A stretch of DNA of 64,000 nt, taken from NCBI GenBank assembly GCA_022702545.1, contig JAHRBC010000002.1:7378001-7442000 (forward strand). The letters run 5' to 3'. Shown one piece after another: positions 47,575-59,172 of this stretch (its first letter is position 1; the number at the start of each line of letters is the position of its first letter). Made by a program: the position numbers and the translations under genes. The DNA is from Phycomyces nitens. Its lineage: Eukaryota; Mucoromycota; Mucoromycetes; Mucorales; Phycomycetaceae. The notes beneath the pieces were generated by a model. The model did not search any database. It was not told the origin of the DNA and saw only the letters and a list, made by a program, of their open reading frames with translations.

Positions 47575-48747
47575 TGTAGATAAAACTTATAAAATAAGCT
47601 GTTTAATTGTATAGTTCTACTATGCTTTTGGTAATATATCATTATGATTCGTAGTAGACTAAAAAGATATGGGGGTGAACTGAATCATCCTACCTACTGG
47701 TGTACAAGAATCCAATGTAGAATATTTAAATGCCCTCAAACAGCATAAAACTTAAATATATATTGTAGCCACAATATATTCCTAGTCGATCTACTTTTTT
47801 TTGCATTGTATTTTACAATACACAGACAGTTTGTGTCAGGGGAGATTGGCCACTTACAAACAACCAGTTTTATTTTTCATTATATTTTATAGTGGGTTTT
47901 ATAGTATGTTTTGACAGTCCATCAAGGATGATTGTAGACTATTGCAAGGTAATTGTAGTTATTCTATGTAAACAAGCCTCCCTGGTTTGTTGTTTTTTTT
48001 TTGGAGCAATAGATTCTGAAAAATTTTATTTTTTGTTTTATTTGACAAAAAAATACATTTGCGCTATATATTCTAATCTCTAGATTATTTCTTTGGTATA
48101 TCTATTCTACCAATCAATATTTTGTGATCAGCACCATCAACTGGCTCTTAATAGAGCCAGGATACTTACCTGGCTGGGAGAAGGCTAGTGTTATCTAAAA
48201 GTAAAAGAGAAGATTGTTAGTAAATTATTTTTATATAAATCATTCATTCTTATACTTACATTTTTAATATAATAAACAGAACATTTGATAGACTCTCTGT
48301 AATATGCCAACAAATAATCATTGTCTAATAGATATATATTAATATTTGTAGATAAACAATATGTAATACTAAAATATTGGTTCACTTACAAGATATAGCC
48401 ATTGGAATGGCCAGATAATTTCAATCGGGAATCCATACAACAGCATAGCAAGACATCTGTGATAGATGTTATTAAAGACAACATATTTATAATATAAAAG
48501 ATTTAAGAATATTATATTGAGATGGATAGAAAAATAGAATTTGCAGCTACATACAAAAGAGTGATTTGGTTAATAAAGAAGAGCTTTAACATAATATAAA
48601 CTTACCTTTGGATATACAGCCATGTACAATAGAGAGACCCCATTATATATTTATAAGCAATTACCTATGAATAATAAAATATATTGAGTAAAAAATATAT
48701 TTACAAGAGAAAGAAAAGAATTAATTACCAGAGTATTTTGTGGTAAT
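47575..48747. repeat. Second copy of element Y, left part
   Basis: About 95% like 3808-4977, in the same orientation. It stops at the DIRS element and resumes at 53066-53150 (like 4978-5060). Short minus-strand open frames are shadows or fragments of tiny exons. Confidence 0.85.
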
Positions 48748-48768
48748 ATTTACTAGATAGACCAGAAA

Positions 48769-48870
48769 ACTAACAGGGAAGGAACAATTGCTGTAGTCAT
48801 CTTTTATTTTAAAATAGCAAAAAGTACTAAAATTATTTTTTTTATGAATATTATTGATTCTTTGATCATC
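48769..48870 (+). repeat. DIRS-2 left inverted terminal repeat
   Basis: Begins ACTAACAGGGAAGGAACAAT and ends in TTTGATCATC; near-exact complement of 52906-53007. Confidence 0.9.
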
Positions 48871-48902
48871 CAGCTGGTCATTCTGGTGAGGGTGGGCAGG
48901 AG

Positions 48903-49022
48903 AATTGTTCCTTCCCTGTTAGTTTTCTGGTCTATCTAGTAAATTATAGGTCGAGGCCAAATTTGGCACTCTCCCAAAATTTGGATGAGACCATCAAACT
49001 AACAGGGAAGGAACAATTGCTG
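48903..49022 (+). repeat. DIRS-2 internal complementary region (circle junction)
   Basis: The first half is the complement of the left end (to CTATCTAG), the second half the complement of the right end (from TATAGGTCGAGG), with a single TAAAT between. This is the template that lets a circular intermediate be completed. Confidence 0.92.
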
Positions 49023-49024
49023 AT

Positions 49025-50104
49025 TCAGAGGCGGTTTTCCATCGTGTCTCTTGCATCAAAATACTTCTCATTATCCTCCTCTTGTTCGTCCGTTCTAACC
49101 GCTGAAGGTGGTGTCTGCAGGACTAGATTGGTAAAGTCTGCCTCTGAGGTGTGATTTCGTCTGTAGTGGTTCTGGAAAACCTCTTCTGACAACCAATTTC
49201 CCAAAGTGACAATCTCATTAATGGGCATACCTCATTCTAGAGCCAAAGAAGAAGCCAGTGATTGTACTGATACTGTGTGTGACGTGGAGAATCGGACGAG
49301 GGCTTGCAGCCAGGAAGATATGGTTTCCGTTTTGACAGCGCAGGTAGGTTGGTTCGCCTTGACAAATAGAGCTTCTTTTGGTCAGTTCTTGGCAGTCGGG
49401 TGATCTCTCAAAGCACAAAAAGCAGATACTGGACAGAGAAGAGTGTCACAATAAGGTCGAATGGATATTGTCTTTATGATTCTTCGGCCTTTCCTATGCT
49501 CCTTGGGTATGACTACGTCAAAATGGAGACATCCTGTTGTTACATCAATGATGGCCGAGGTGAGCAAGATATGGGACAAATCTGATGGATGTAAAAATCC
49601 GGCCATTGCTAAGAGAAAGGCAGTTTTTTGAGATAAGTTGGCCAATGACATTTCCTTTGAGGATGGGATCTGAACCAACTGCTGTAGGGTAGGAGTAAGG
49701 TCAACCTGCGGTTTGGTCTGTGCAATTGGTGGAGCTTTGCCAGCTAAACGTGAGAACAACATATGTATGTCTTCATGATACCGTAGTCAGGAAGGCTCAA
49801 CATGGAGCTTCAAAGCCGCTGTCCGGTAGATCTTGATAGTGCCCAACCCATATCCTTGAGAGTGCAAGTGTACCAAAAAGTTAACCAAATCTTGTGCCAA
49901 GAATTCTGTCAAGGAGACGTCCTGTTGTAATGCCCAGGTAATGAACAGATGCTGTCCTCATTGATATAGACGGTTGGTTGGCGTGTTGTCCAAAGCAGTC
50001 TCCATGAACAGATTGAGCAATTCATCGTTCAGACCTGTGTCCTGATATTTGCGCTTGAGACTCTGTATGCGCCTAGTCTCCAAGGCGTGCTCTTGAGTGG
50101 CCAT
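49025..50104 (-). pseudogene. DIRS-2 tyrosine recombinase, four TGA
   Basis: A 360-codon frame overlapping the end of the RT gene in another register. In-frame TGA stops have first bases (complement) at 49960, 49789, 49384 and 49234; there is no frameshift. Recognisable: LVNFLVHLHSQGYGLGTIKI, AFLLAMAGFLHPSDLSHI, PVSAFCALRDHP, and the C-terminal catalytic region VTLGNWLSEEVFQNHYRR with the nucleophile Tyr. Where relatives usually have FLRPSDL, His replaces the likely catalytic Arg (CGT to CAT would be a CpG transition). It would integrate the circular DNA. Confidence 0.82.
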
Positions 50105-51795
50105 GGCGTTTTTGGTGAGGCTAGAACAATGTCGTCGGAGGACAGGAGGAGAGGTGGCTCCAGAGCCATTTGCAGGAGCAATGGGTACCAAATTGCGCTC
50201 GACCAAATTGAGACTACCAATGTTACGGTCAGATCTTCTTGCCATATCTTGTGCAGGCACCGGGCAATCAGATTCCATGGCGGATTCAGATAGCAATTTG
50301 TCCATTTGGTCCAAGGAAGTGAGAATGCGTCTGTGGCTATTGTGTGAGGGTCTGGCATCCATGATATGTAAGTTGGTAGAAGATGAGTGATGCGGTCCGC
50401 AAATAGGTCGATGGAGTGGTTCCCCCAACATTGTTGGATCTGTTGAAAGGCTTGTGTGGACAACTTCCACAAGTTCTTGGTAAACATTCGATGGGATTCC
50501 AGGTCGGCCACCACATTCTCCTTGCCTGCTATGTGCTGAGCTGTCAGTCTGAGGCCATGGTGGAGGCACCAATGCCAAATCTTGGTCGCCAGTTGCATCA
50601 GAGGCAATGTTCGAGAGCCCCCTTGTTTGTTGAGATACAACAACGAAGTTGTATTGTTGGTGCGTATGAGAATTGAGGTGTTGCGAAGACTGGGGAAAGT
50701 TTGCAGAGCCAAATGCACTGCCTTCATCTCTTGCCAGTTGATTGATTGGCGTGCTTCCTCGTGGTTCCAATACCCGTGAGCCATTTGTGACCCCAGTGCA
50801 CATCCCCACCCCGTGTTGCTAGCATCCACAAACAGAACATGCTTGTTTTGAACTGGGAGGAGAGAACGTCCATTCCATTGCGTCAAGTTTTGGGCCCACC
50901 AATGCAGTTCGCAGAGGCATCCAGGTGAGAGTTCTTGGGGCGTATCCCAAAACTGGTTCGACTTGATATGTTGGTTCTTGTACCACATTAGGTGTTGTGT
51001 GTATAGTCGAGCTGGGAACAAGGCAATGGTAGCTGCTTGTATTTGCATTGTGAGGCTGTGTACCAGCCGAGGTGTTGGGTTGGGGTGGATAATAAGTTGG
51101 CAAATTGAGCGCCATATATCTCTCAGCTTTGTGCCCGGAATTTTGGTGATCATTTCCTGCATGTCCAAGACATATCCAAGATGTTCCAGTTGTTGAGATG
51201 GGTGTAGAGAGGACTTCTTCTCGTTCACAATCCATCCCAATGACTCTAGTTTGGATTTCAGTCGTTGGGTGTGATCGAATGACGCCTGCTTGGTGGTGCT
51301 GATAACTATCCAGTCATCGAGATATGCACTGACTCGCATTCCCAGTTTGCATGCCCACTCCAGTACTGGTCGTGTAATCTTGGTGAATAACCAGGGGACT
51401 ATCGACAAGCCAAAGGGCGTTGTCCGGAACTGGTAAGTGGAGCCTTCCCATTTGAAGCGCAAGTATTTTTGGGATGCCTTGTGTACCAAGATGTGAAGAA
51501 ATGCATCTGACAGATCTAAAGAGGTGAGATAGTCCTGAGGTCTGATGAGCTTGCAAACCTCTTGTAGTGTCTCCATCTTGAAGTGGGGGGCCATGATATG
51601 GTCGTTCAACTTTTTCAAGTTGAATACAGGGCAATGTCCCCCATTCCGTTTGGGTATCACAAACATTAGACTTGTGAAACCTGGGGCTGTCGTTGGCACT
51701 TCCTCGATTGCGCGCTTGTAGAGCAAGTTGGCAATTTCCTTTCACAGCAATCTCCTCTGTTCGTCAGAGTGTGCATGTGTCGGAAGACCTGACGT
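50029..51795 (-). pseudogene. DIRS-2 RT-RNase H-methyltransferase-like polyprotein
   Basis: Open for 565 codons from 51726; upstream the same frame continues through a TGA at 51742-51744 (RRLL then stop then KEIANLLYKRAIEE). RT: SLDLSDAFLHILVHKASQKY, TTPFGLSIVPWLFTKITRPV, catalytic SAYLDDWIVIS. RNase H: LFVDASNTGWGCALG with catalytic Asp retained, and AGKENVVADLESH. C-terminal third: IDLFADRITHLLPTYISWMP, LNPPWNLIARCLHKI and WYPLLLQMA, the Dam-like methyltransferase domain described in DIRS elements; NPPW stands for the catalytic (D/N)PPY. Core enzymes look intact. Confidence 0.87.
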
Positions 51796-51926
51796 TTACA
51801 GGGGTAGCTGTTTGTCAAAGTGAAGCTTGAAGCCTTCTTTGATGATGCTATTCAACCAACTGCTGCACAAGAGTCGTTCCCATGCCTTGGAGAAACGGCT
51901 CAGACGTCCTCCTACAGGCAACTGAA

Positions 51927-52847
51927 TTACTGGTTGTTGGCGCTGGGGTTGCTGGCTGGGCTGCTGCTGCTGCTGTTGCTGTTAGAGTTTTGGCTGTGTC
52001 CATTGTTGTTGCGATTGGTGTTTTTGCGATGGTAATTGTTGTTGTTTCCCCGGTTGTTGTTGTTGTGACCATTGCTGCTGCTGCCATTGTTGTTGTGCTG
52101 TTGGTTTGATTGCCCACCTGCATGTTGCGATGGGCCGTTCCGAAAAAATGAGTTGCCCTGAGCCATTGCCTTGGAACCTGAAGGGCTGTTGCTTCGGAAC
52201 AATTGCAAAGCCTTACGCATGGCTTCTTGGTTAGAAACCTGTTCCGATAGAGTTTGTTGAAAGATCTGGGGATCCATGGTGTAGCGACGAGAGGATTGGT
52301 CTGTTGTCTGGAACTTGGGGTTGATGGATTGCACCGCGAGGGCATTCCTAGACTGGTTTATGGTTGTGTTGGTGTGCACCATTAACTTTCTAACATCTTT
52401 GATAATACCAAGGTATTTGACAGCTTGGTCTTCAGGGGCAGAGATAAGAATTTCATGGGCCAAAATGTCCAGTGGCCTGAATGCAGCTGAAAGAGAATAT
52501 TATAGGATACGTAAAGTCATATCTTCTCTGGTCTGATGAGGTTTGAAGTGTGAGTGAGCCAGGGGAAGTGTAGCCAGAGGGGTGTAAACCATGTTTTGGA
52601 TTGGAGAGTAGGAATCAATAAGTTTCTTACACTCCTCAGTGTCCATTAGTGTGGTGAACAGGTCCGAGCTCATACCTGAAGCAGTAACAAGGATCTCGTC
52701 AGAGGTCCATCCATAAGTCTCCCGGATAGGGATTGAATGCAATTCATTCGACATGTTCACAGACAAAGTGTTAATCTGTGCTTCAAGCCATTGAATTGCA
52801 TCCACAAGGGATTGGAGGACTGAAGTATCCATAGGAGTATCAGACAT
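51927..52847 (-). pseudogene. DIRS-2 gag-like protein, one TAA
   Basis: A 307-codon frame from ATG at 52847 with TAA at 52500-52502 (CAA to TAA). The N-terminal half is predicted helical (LVDAIQWLEAQINTL); the C-terminal third is Asn/Ser/Gln-rich (NNNNRGNNNNYHRKNTNRNN). Position next to the right inverted repeat fits a Gag-like first ORF. Overlaps the RT gene's upstream end slightly. Confidence 0.7.
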
Positions 52848-52905
52848 AATTATATTAAGAGACAAAGATACGGAAAATCGAGTAGTGGTAATGACCAGCG
52901 AAAAA

Positions 52906-53007
52906 GATGATCAAAGAATCAATAATATTCGTAAAAAAAATAATTTTATTACTTTTTGCTATTTTAAAATAAAAGATGATTACAGCAATTGTTCCTTCCC
53001 TGTTAGT
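52906..53007 (-). repeat. DIRS-2 right inverted terminal repeat
   Basis: Complement of 48769-48870; the unique outer segment 53008-53060 follows, ending at ATTTA. Confidence 0.9.
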
Positions 53008-53065
53008 TTGATGGTCTCATCCAAATTTTGGGAGAGTGCCAAATTTGGCCTCGACCTATAATTTA

Positions 53066-53197
53066 GGCAGAAAAGAATATAAAAAATAAAAAGGAAAAAT
53101 AAATACTTTGTATTAAAAGGCTGTTTAACCCTGATAAAATATGAGCTGTGATGATCCAGCCTTATCAGTGTTTATTGACACGGTGTGTCTCGTTTTG
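53066..53197. repeat. Second copy of element Y, resumed after DIRS-2
   Basis: 53066-53150 resumes the Y sequence (GGCAGAAAAGAATATAAAAA versus GGCACAAAAGAATATAAAAA at 4981). It then diverges up to the family B end at 53198. Confidence 0.75.
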
Positions 53198-56100
53198 CAC
53201 TACGGCGGAAAAAACGGTAGCTAACTACTGTTTTGGTAGCATTACTACTGTTTTTTCCCACCAAAAAAAACGGTAGTAAAGACTCTGTATAAGGCGATTT
53301 TGGTAGCTGTTACCGTTTTTTAGTGCGAAAAAAAAGGTAGTTATGAGGCAGGAATAGGTACAGCTACCGTTTTTTTTATCCAACCAAAATCGTTTCTTTA
53401 TATACTACAGCCTCTCTTTTATATTACTTTATATACTAGCACCCATTCTTTTTTTACTGCCATTTATTTGAAATAATGGTTTATTTTTTATTATAATTTC
53501 GATTTATTTCAAATAATATTAAAATATATATAATAATAATATAGAAACATACCAAAAGCAAATACTATTTAATATTATAAAACGTATATGGTACAAACCT
53601 TTTACTCAATCTATACACGATGCCAACAACATGTTGTTATAACTTGGAAGGCCTTTGGTCTTCATCAATTGCTATAAAGATATTGTGGTCAGAGAATGAA
53701 ACGATCAAATAAACTGAGCATATTGTTTTGGATAGCATACCAGTATATATTGTGCTTGTTAATTGGTATACCAAGCATCTCTTGAATTAATGCCACTATA
53801 TGAAATGTACAGATGTAAATACTAGATGCAGTAGAAGAAGAATAGAGAATGTGCAATATGATTAATTAAAGAGTGTAAACATATTATAATATTCTTACCA
53901 TAGAAAATATATTGCTGTAAAGTCAGCTCATAAGATTTAAAACTAATTCGAATATAATGGTAGTTGGCAGAATAAGTACATCATTAAGAAAACAATATGC
54001 ATATTCTACAGAGATTCCCAGGTGAGGAGGTGGGGAACGACAAACTTTAGTGTAATATAGCTGTAAAAAATTTTCACCTTTTTTTTAGTGTCTGAAAAAT
54101 TATGAGATGAGTGTTTCATTCCTTGATTAAAGATAGCAGAGCTGAAGATGTGGTATACAAGATTCTAATCGGATGTTTATGTCATTGACAACCTTACATA
54201 AGGGAGGGTCATTTAGTTTTACTTCAAAAAAGTAGAGCAAAGAAAAGAAAAGAAATATAAACTAACCTTGGCGTAATACAGCTATAAAAAAATTTCATTT
54301 TTTTTGGTGCTTGAAAAAGGGCAAGATGTGTGTTTCATTCCTAGATTAAAAACAACAGAGCTGAAGATGTGGTATACAAGATGTCAATCAGGCATTTATT
54401 AAGGTGACAATCTTACGTGATGGAGAGTTATTCGAATTTATTTCAAAGGAGAGGACCAAAGCAAAGATAAAACAGCTAAAGGAAAAGAGGAAAAGAAAAA
54501 GTGTGCTAAAACATATACTAAAAATATGAGAGAACCAATAAGAGCAGCCTAAAGAATATTAAAGACTTAGTCTGTTTCTCTTAGGTGAAGGCTCATTGCT
54601 CATTCCTAGTGGTGTAAACCTATATCAAACAGTAGAAATATTATATTAATATTAAATTGAGAATAGATGAGCAACAAAAAAGCTCTAACTTATAGTACAT
54701 CTGTCATGATTGGGGATTCAGCCTTGTCATCCGTTTGAAATACCTCATCTTCCAAAAGAAAAGAACTGCTTGCTCTTTCCTGCTATAACATAATAAAAAT
54801 ATTGTATTAATTATAATGTATATTCAAATGTTTGTTAATTAATAAACTTGCCTGGCTGTTCTCTGCTATTTTTCTCTTACAAGTCTGGTTTGCACTCTTA
54901 AAGGTGTCTTAAAGAAGATTCTTGGTACACCACATTCTTTTGCACTTGTAAATGTAGAGTGATATTGTCCTAGCCATGCCTCACTGGCCACAATCATTGA
55001 TGACAGGTACGTTGATTTTGTCATCATTGACCAAGAAGTGTCTTTGCTGCTGTTGCTATTATTAGTCAAATAATCTCTTACCTACCCATGGAAAAAGTAA
55101 TTAGAGTATACTCCAAGCTTATCACGTCAAACTTGAAGGGCGGTAGAAATGCCAGTTTGCTTGTTGAGTGCTTTGCTGTTCATAGCTTTGTCAGTTCAGC
55201 AAACAGCTCTCAGAATTATCCTAGTACAAGTCAGCCGTCCACATATAATGAAGCAAGTTTCTTAGATCTTCCAGATGGTGTAAGTGCTGCCCAGCTATGG
55301 GAGCCATTCAACTGACATGCCAGCTTGAATGATGATAACTTGGAAGGTGTCAGCAGCCCTGTTGTCAAGAATACTTTGGCAAAGTACTATGTGTGAAACA
55401 GTGGTATGAACAGTATTGAACTTGATGACTTGACGATTGTTGTTGCTTCTCGTCTTTGGAAAAATTCAACCGTACATTCTTCATGTATGTACCGAAGAAT
55501 AAAAAACGAGACCAGACGTGGCAATCATCATGTGATGTTCACCTGTCCATACAGAAAGTGAGTATTGGTATTAGTCAAAATACAAAATAGAGATCACTCG
55601 CATTTTTTATATTTTTATCTAGCCGTCACAATATAACTATTCAAAGCTGGTTTGTTGGCACCGTGGAATTTTATTTTGAGCATAAAGAGGTTGATGGCAC
55701 ACCGCACTTTCCAGCATTCGTTGAAGTGATGAAAGAGCATGATACAGCAGCCCATGACTCATCTGTGCCAATCGTAATACGGCGGTCACACAGCTCAACT
55801 GGACAAACAACCCAGCCAAAATATGCTGTTAATGTAGATGACATTCAGCATCAAGTTGGGCTCATCCAGTACCCTCCAAGTAGTAATCAGTTCTCTATCA
55901 TTGCACCATATTACGTGTTTAATGACAATCTGCGTGTGACCATGGGGAACCTTGCCACTTTATAAAAATTTTCTTTTTCTTTTTTCTTTCCTTATAAATA
56001 TCAATACCAAATAAAATAAAATAAAATGGCTAATAATGTCAAAAACAAAAAAATTGTTTCAAAAAAACGGTAGCATAACTACTGTTTTGTTCACACAGGC

Positions 56101-56375
56101 AAAAAATTATTTTTCTCAAAAATGTGCAACATCTTTAACACCAAATAAAATGCTCATTTCAATAAACAACGTTGCCTAAAAACTTACAAGCCCTTTATAT
56201 GGTGCTACAACTACCTCATTGCCAGATAAAAAGACATTTCATGCAACTTTTATGAATCGGGATCAATGACATTACCTTTCAACCACAATCTGCGGAGATA
56301 AAGTGCTCTAAAATCATAAAAAACAGTAGTTATGCTACCATTTTTGGCACAGCTACCGGTCCTTCCGCCGTAGTG
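53198..56375. mobile_element. Family B-related element with CACTACGGCGG ends
   Basis: CACTACGGCGGAA at 53198 and TTCCGCCGTAGTG ending 56375 are exact 13-bp inverted termini. Subterminal CGGTAGC and AACTACTGTTTT motifs recur at both ends. The flanks (TTG, CAT) do not match. Inside, only a C-terminal transposase remnant is seen near 55088-55965; 53300-54860 is AT-rich with no gene recognised. The right end interrupts accessory exon 1 of A4. Confidence 0.7.
55088..55965 (+). pseudogene. Family B-like transposase C-terminal remnant
   Basis: Two segments, about 55088-55560 (with in-frame stops near 55313 and 55396) and 55623-55965 after a probable intron. The end, AVNVDDIQHQVGLIQY then YYVFNDNLRVTMGNLATL, aligns by eye with the end of the 28041 protein (VHLSDVKELVGLVV, KYIVWPELN, LALGQLADL). 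The catalytic part is absent. Function lost. Confidence 0.5.
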
Positions 56376-56687
56376 CATTCCAATTGAACCAGCTTGGCCA
56401 AGAGGGAGCTGGCTCTGGACACCACTGGCATGGGCTTCCATGAGTGTACTCATGGTCTTGTTGGTCTTGCCAGCAATGTCATAGACCATTCCCATTCTGG
56501 ACTTGAGGAACCTCAAGTCTTCAAGGATAGTGGCCATTTCTGTCCTGCCTTGGCTACTTCCCTCACCAGTACTAGGAGATCTAGGCATAATCTCACACTG
56601 GCTGATACGACCAGCAACAACGCGGTCAATTGGAGCAGCTGGATTTGCTCTGGCTTTGCGTCCTGAGTTTGCTTGGGTTGGAGACAT
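56376..56687 (-). pseudogene. Family A accessory gene exon 1, truncated (A4)
   Basis: From ATG at 56687: MSPTQANSGRKARANPAAPI, then EDLRFLKSRMGMVYDIAGKT identical to A3. It stays parallel to A3 through GSIGM and is then cut at the CACTACGG terminus. Exons 2-4 are absent. Confidence 0.8.
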
Positions 56688-56946
56688 TTTCTAAATAAAT
56701 ATTTTTAAAATAAAATAATAATCATACATAGATTAATATATTTTTATTATATATATCCTTGAATATATAGACTTACATAATAAGCTGTAGTAGTGGGTGT
56801 AGTGTCAGGTAAGAACAATAATATTACTTGTCAAAAAAAGTATATTTTCGGAGTACAGCAAAATAAAATGAATTTGTGGACACACAGTTTTCATAATCCC
56901 ATTATTCTCATAATTTATTAGGGCTTACTATAATCTAAAATTGCGT

Positions 56947-57610
56947 ATGGATTCTTTTTTCCCAATTTTCCCTTTTTCTCTTTCTTTTTTCTTTTTTCTT
57001 CCTTTATACTCTCTGGTAAGTATTTAAAAAATTTTCACACAATTAAAAACAACCTTTAACATTTTTTCAATTATCTAAAAGATGTCCTATAGTCACTTTT
57101 ATTCATGCTTACACAAGAAAAACGTAAATAGGCGCACTATTTTTTATTGCTGTTGCTAATCAGTAATCTTCATCTTGTAGATTCAAAAACAACTCCTTTC
57201 AATTGCAATGGCCAAAGATGACAATGATAAAGTTGAATGGAGGGAATGTACTTGGTATGTTTGAATATTTTATCACTATTAATACTAATATATTCTGTCT
57301 TTACTATCAGCTCTTTATATTAAACAAAATTGACACGTTTTAACAAAGACATGGAATACCCAACAAACCAGTTTGTCTTGGTAAGTAATCAGTCATTCCT
57401 ATTACTTTTCTAACAGAAAATATAGATATCTTTTCTATTACGCGTACACATTTTTTGATGGCTATATCATTATCTATCATGAAATACTGTTTGGTATGCC
57501 TGAAAATTTGCTCTCAAGATATGGAGCATCTACTCTGTTCTGTCAACCACTTCAGCCATTTAAAGCAGTAGTTAAAGAGTCAGCCATGCTCTCGACCCAT
57601 GTTTTAAAAA
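56947..57610 (+). pseudogene. Family A gene 3 (copy A4)
   Basis: ATG at 56947 opens a hydrophobic exon (MDSFFPIFPFSLSFFFFLPL) ending at GTAAG near 57014. Then come a segment ending KVEWRECTW|GTATG near 57254, a short exon near 57349-57379, and an exon near 57418-57610 containing EILFG and ESAMLST. Introns have GT-AG borders, but the phase across the second intron is not settled (a stop arises in one joining), so it may be decayed. Same skeleton as A3. Confidence 0.45.
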
Positions 57611-58160
57611 GGTAAACATAAGTATACTGTGAATATAGCTATAGCCATGAATCTAGACCAAATTACTAGGCTGTATATTATGAGAAAAAATTTTATCAAT
57701 AAAAACATATTCGTAAACTATTTGCCATAATCTATTATAAAGAAGTATATAATAAATTACCAATTGAAAGTATTCAAAGCCTCAAAAATATTAAACAGCC
57801 AATAAATACACGTCTGGTGGAAGATAGTTGAATGGATAGACAAGGGAAAGTAATGAAAGTTGAATCTTGATTTGTCAAAAATAGATTTTATTATTGACCT
57901 TGAAATAATAATCCATGTAACATTATACTGAAAAGAGATAAAATATACACTTTCAGTTACAGTTCTGTACCTCCTTGAGGTTAATGAGCCGACATGCCCA
58001 AAACTAGAGCATTATATCTGCCGAATTACTGCAACATCTCATATGACTTGTCATTCATATCTGGAGAGTAATATTTCTATTTAATTCTAGGATTTTTTAT
58101 TTATTTGCCTCGGGATTTCACTTACTATCACATCTGGGAATCGTACATTTTTTTGCAGTG

Positions 58161-59172
58161 TTGGGTACAGCCAAGCAAATGGTCGAGAGGTGGATTGATG
58201 ATGGCCTGATCACAGACTGTGATCTTGCTGCCATGCAAAAGACTGCCAAGTCTATGGTTCTGCTGGCCGATTATGCTGTCCTCAAAGGCAAGATCGGAAA
58301 AGGCTTTTCCTACATGAAAGCAGACGAGTGGAAGTCCTGGGTCCTCGTATACTCTCCAGTCCTGTTGAAAGGTGTGCTCCCTCCTGACAACTTCAACAAC
58401 TGGATCAGCTTCGTTGATGCCTGCTGCCTTTTGGTCAAGCCAGCAATCTCGTTTTCTGAGGCAACCGATGCCCACGATTTCCTGGAAACGTTCGGTCGAA
58501 GATGTCAGTCCCTATATCCTGCGAATCTTCTCATTTGTAACATGCACCTACACCTTCATCTTCATACCATTATTTGTGATTTTGGACCAGTGTACAGTTA
58601 TTGGCTGTTTTCATTTGAGAGATACAATGGATTGTTAAAAAACATCAAGACCAACAGACGAGATGGCTTTGAGTCCACCTACATGAAGAACTTTATTAAT
58701 GATGCATACAAGGGCGATTATGTATCTTCTGTTCTTCAATGTCCCAGTCAAACCCCCTTCCGCCCCTTTATGTCCAAGCTTACCTCCTCCTCCTATGCCC
58801 CATCCTATGCCCCATCCTATACCTCCTCCTATGCCCTCTCCTATGCCTCCTCCTATGCCCCCTCCTATGCCATGTCTCAAGGCCCTTTCCGGTTGAGAGC
58901 ATTTATGCAAGCCTCTATGAATCCACTCTCTATCAAAGGCAATGAACCTCTCCCTCCTTCTGCGTTGCCACTCTCTATGAAACCGTATGAATCAATGAAT
59001 GACCTTGAATATCCCTATCTCTTGGAACACTATAAGCTCGTATATGCAAAGCCAGATTTAGTGGATTACTGACATGCCTCATCTTTGCCGTATTTTGTTG
59101 ACAACCAAATATGCAAGATCGCGTCTATCAATCTCCTTGGCCAGTCATACAAAGGCAAGAAGGGTACTGTTG
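58161..59172 (+). pseudogene. Tnp2-like transposase fragment E
   Basis: Begins LGTAKQMVERW, the middle of the DPMHNLFLGTAKRM motif, directly at the A4 terminus, so A4 inserted into this gene. It continues FSYMKADEWKSW, MHLHLHLHTI, FSFERYNGLLKN and then a Ser-Tyr-Ala-Pro repeat linker; TGA at 59070-59072, after which the same frame reads FVDNQICKIASINLLGQSYK before stopping at the CACTGGG end of fragment F (59173). The N-terminal half is missing. Confidence 0.75.
58784..58870 (+). repeat. 15-bp coding minisatellite in transposase linker
   Basis: Units of CCTCCTATGCCCCAT type encode SSYAPSYAP-like repeats at the position where A1 has a PT repeat and A2 only YATIPPQNN. Confidence 0.85.

Larger units (their letters stand above)
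48748..53065 (-). mobile_element. Complete DIRS-type retrotransposon (DIRS-2)
   Basis: Contains gag, RT-RNase H-methyltransferase-like and tyrosine recombinase frames, inverted terminal repeats (48769-48870 and 52906-53007) and an internal complementary region (48903-49022) that joins the complements of both outer ends. ATTTA is present at each junction (48748-48752, 53061-53065), once in the internal junction and once in the empty target at about 4976-4980, so there is no true target duplication, as expected for recombinase-mediated integration. Confidence 0.93.
56376..58160. mobile_element. Family A fragment, copy A4
   Basis: Inverted relative to A3: homologous to 28738-29611 joined to 36567-37500. 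The right end complement CACTGCAAAAAAATGTACGA ends at 58160. The left side is cut by the 53198-56375 element. It keeps gene 2 exon 1 and gene 3, and preserves the empty target of the large Helitron at 57290/57291. Confidence 0.8.

Noticed and set aside
58635..58910. Minus-strand Gly-rich frame (GGGIGGGIGEGIG)
   Set aside because: Mirror of the coding satellite in the transposase linker.
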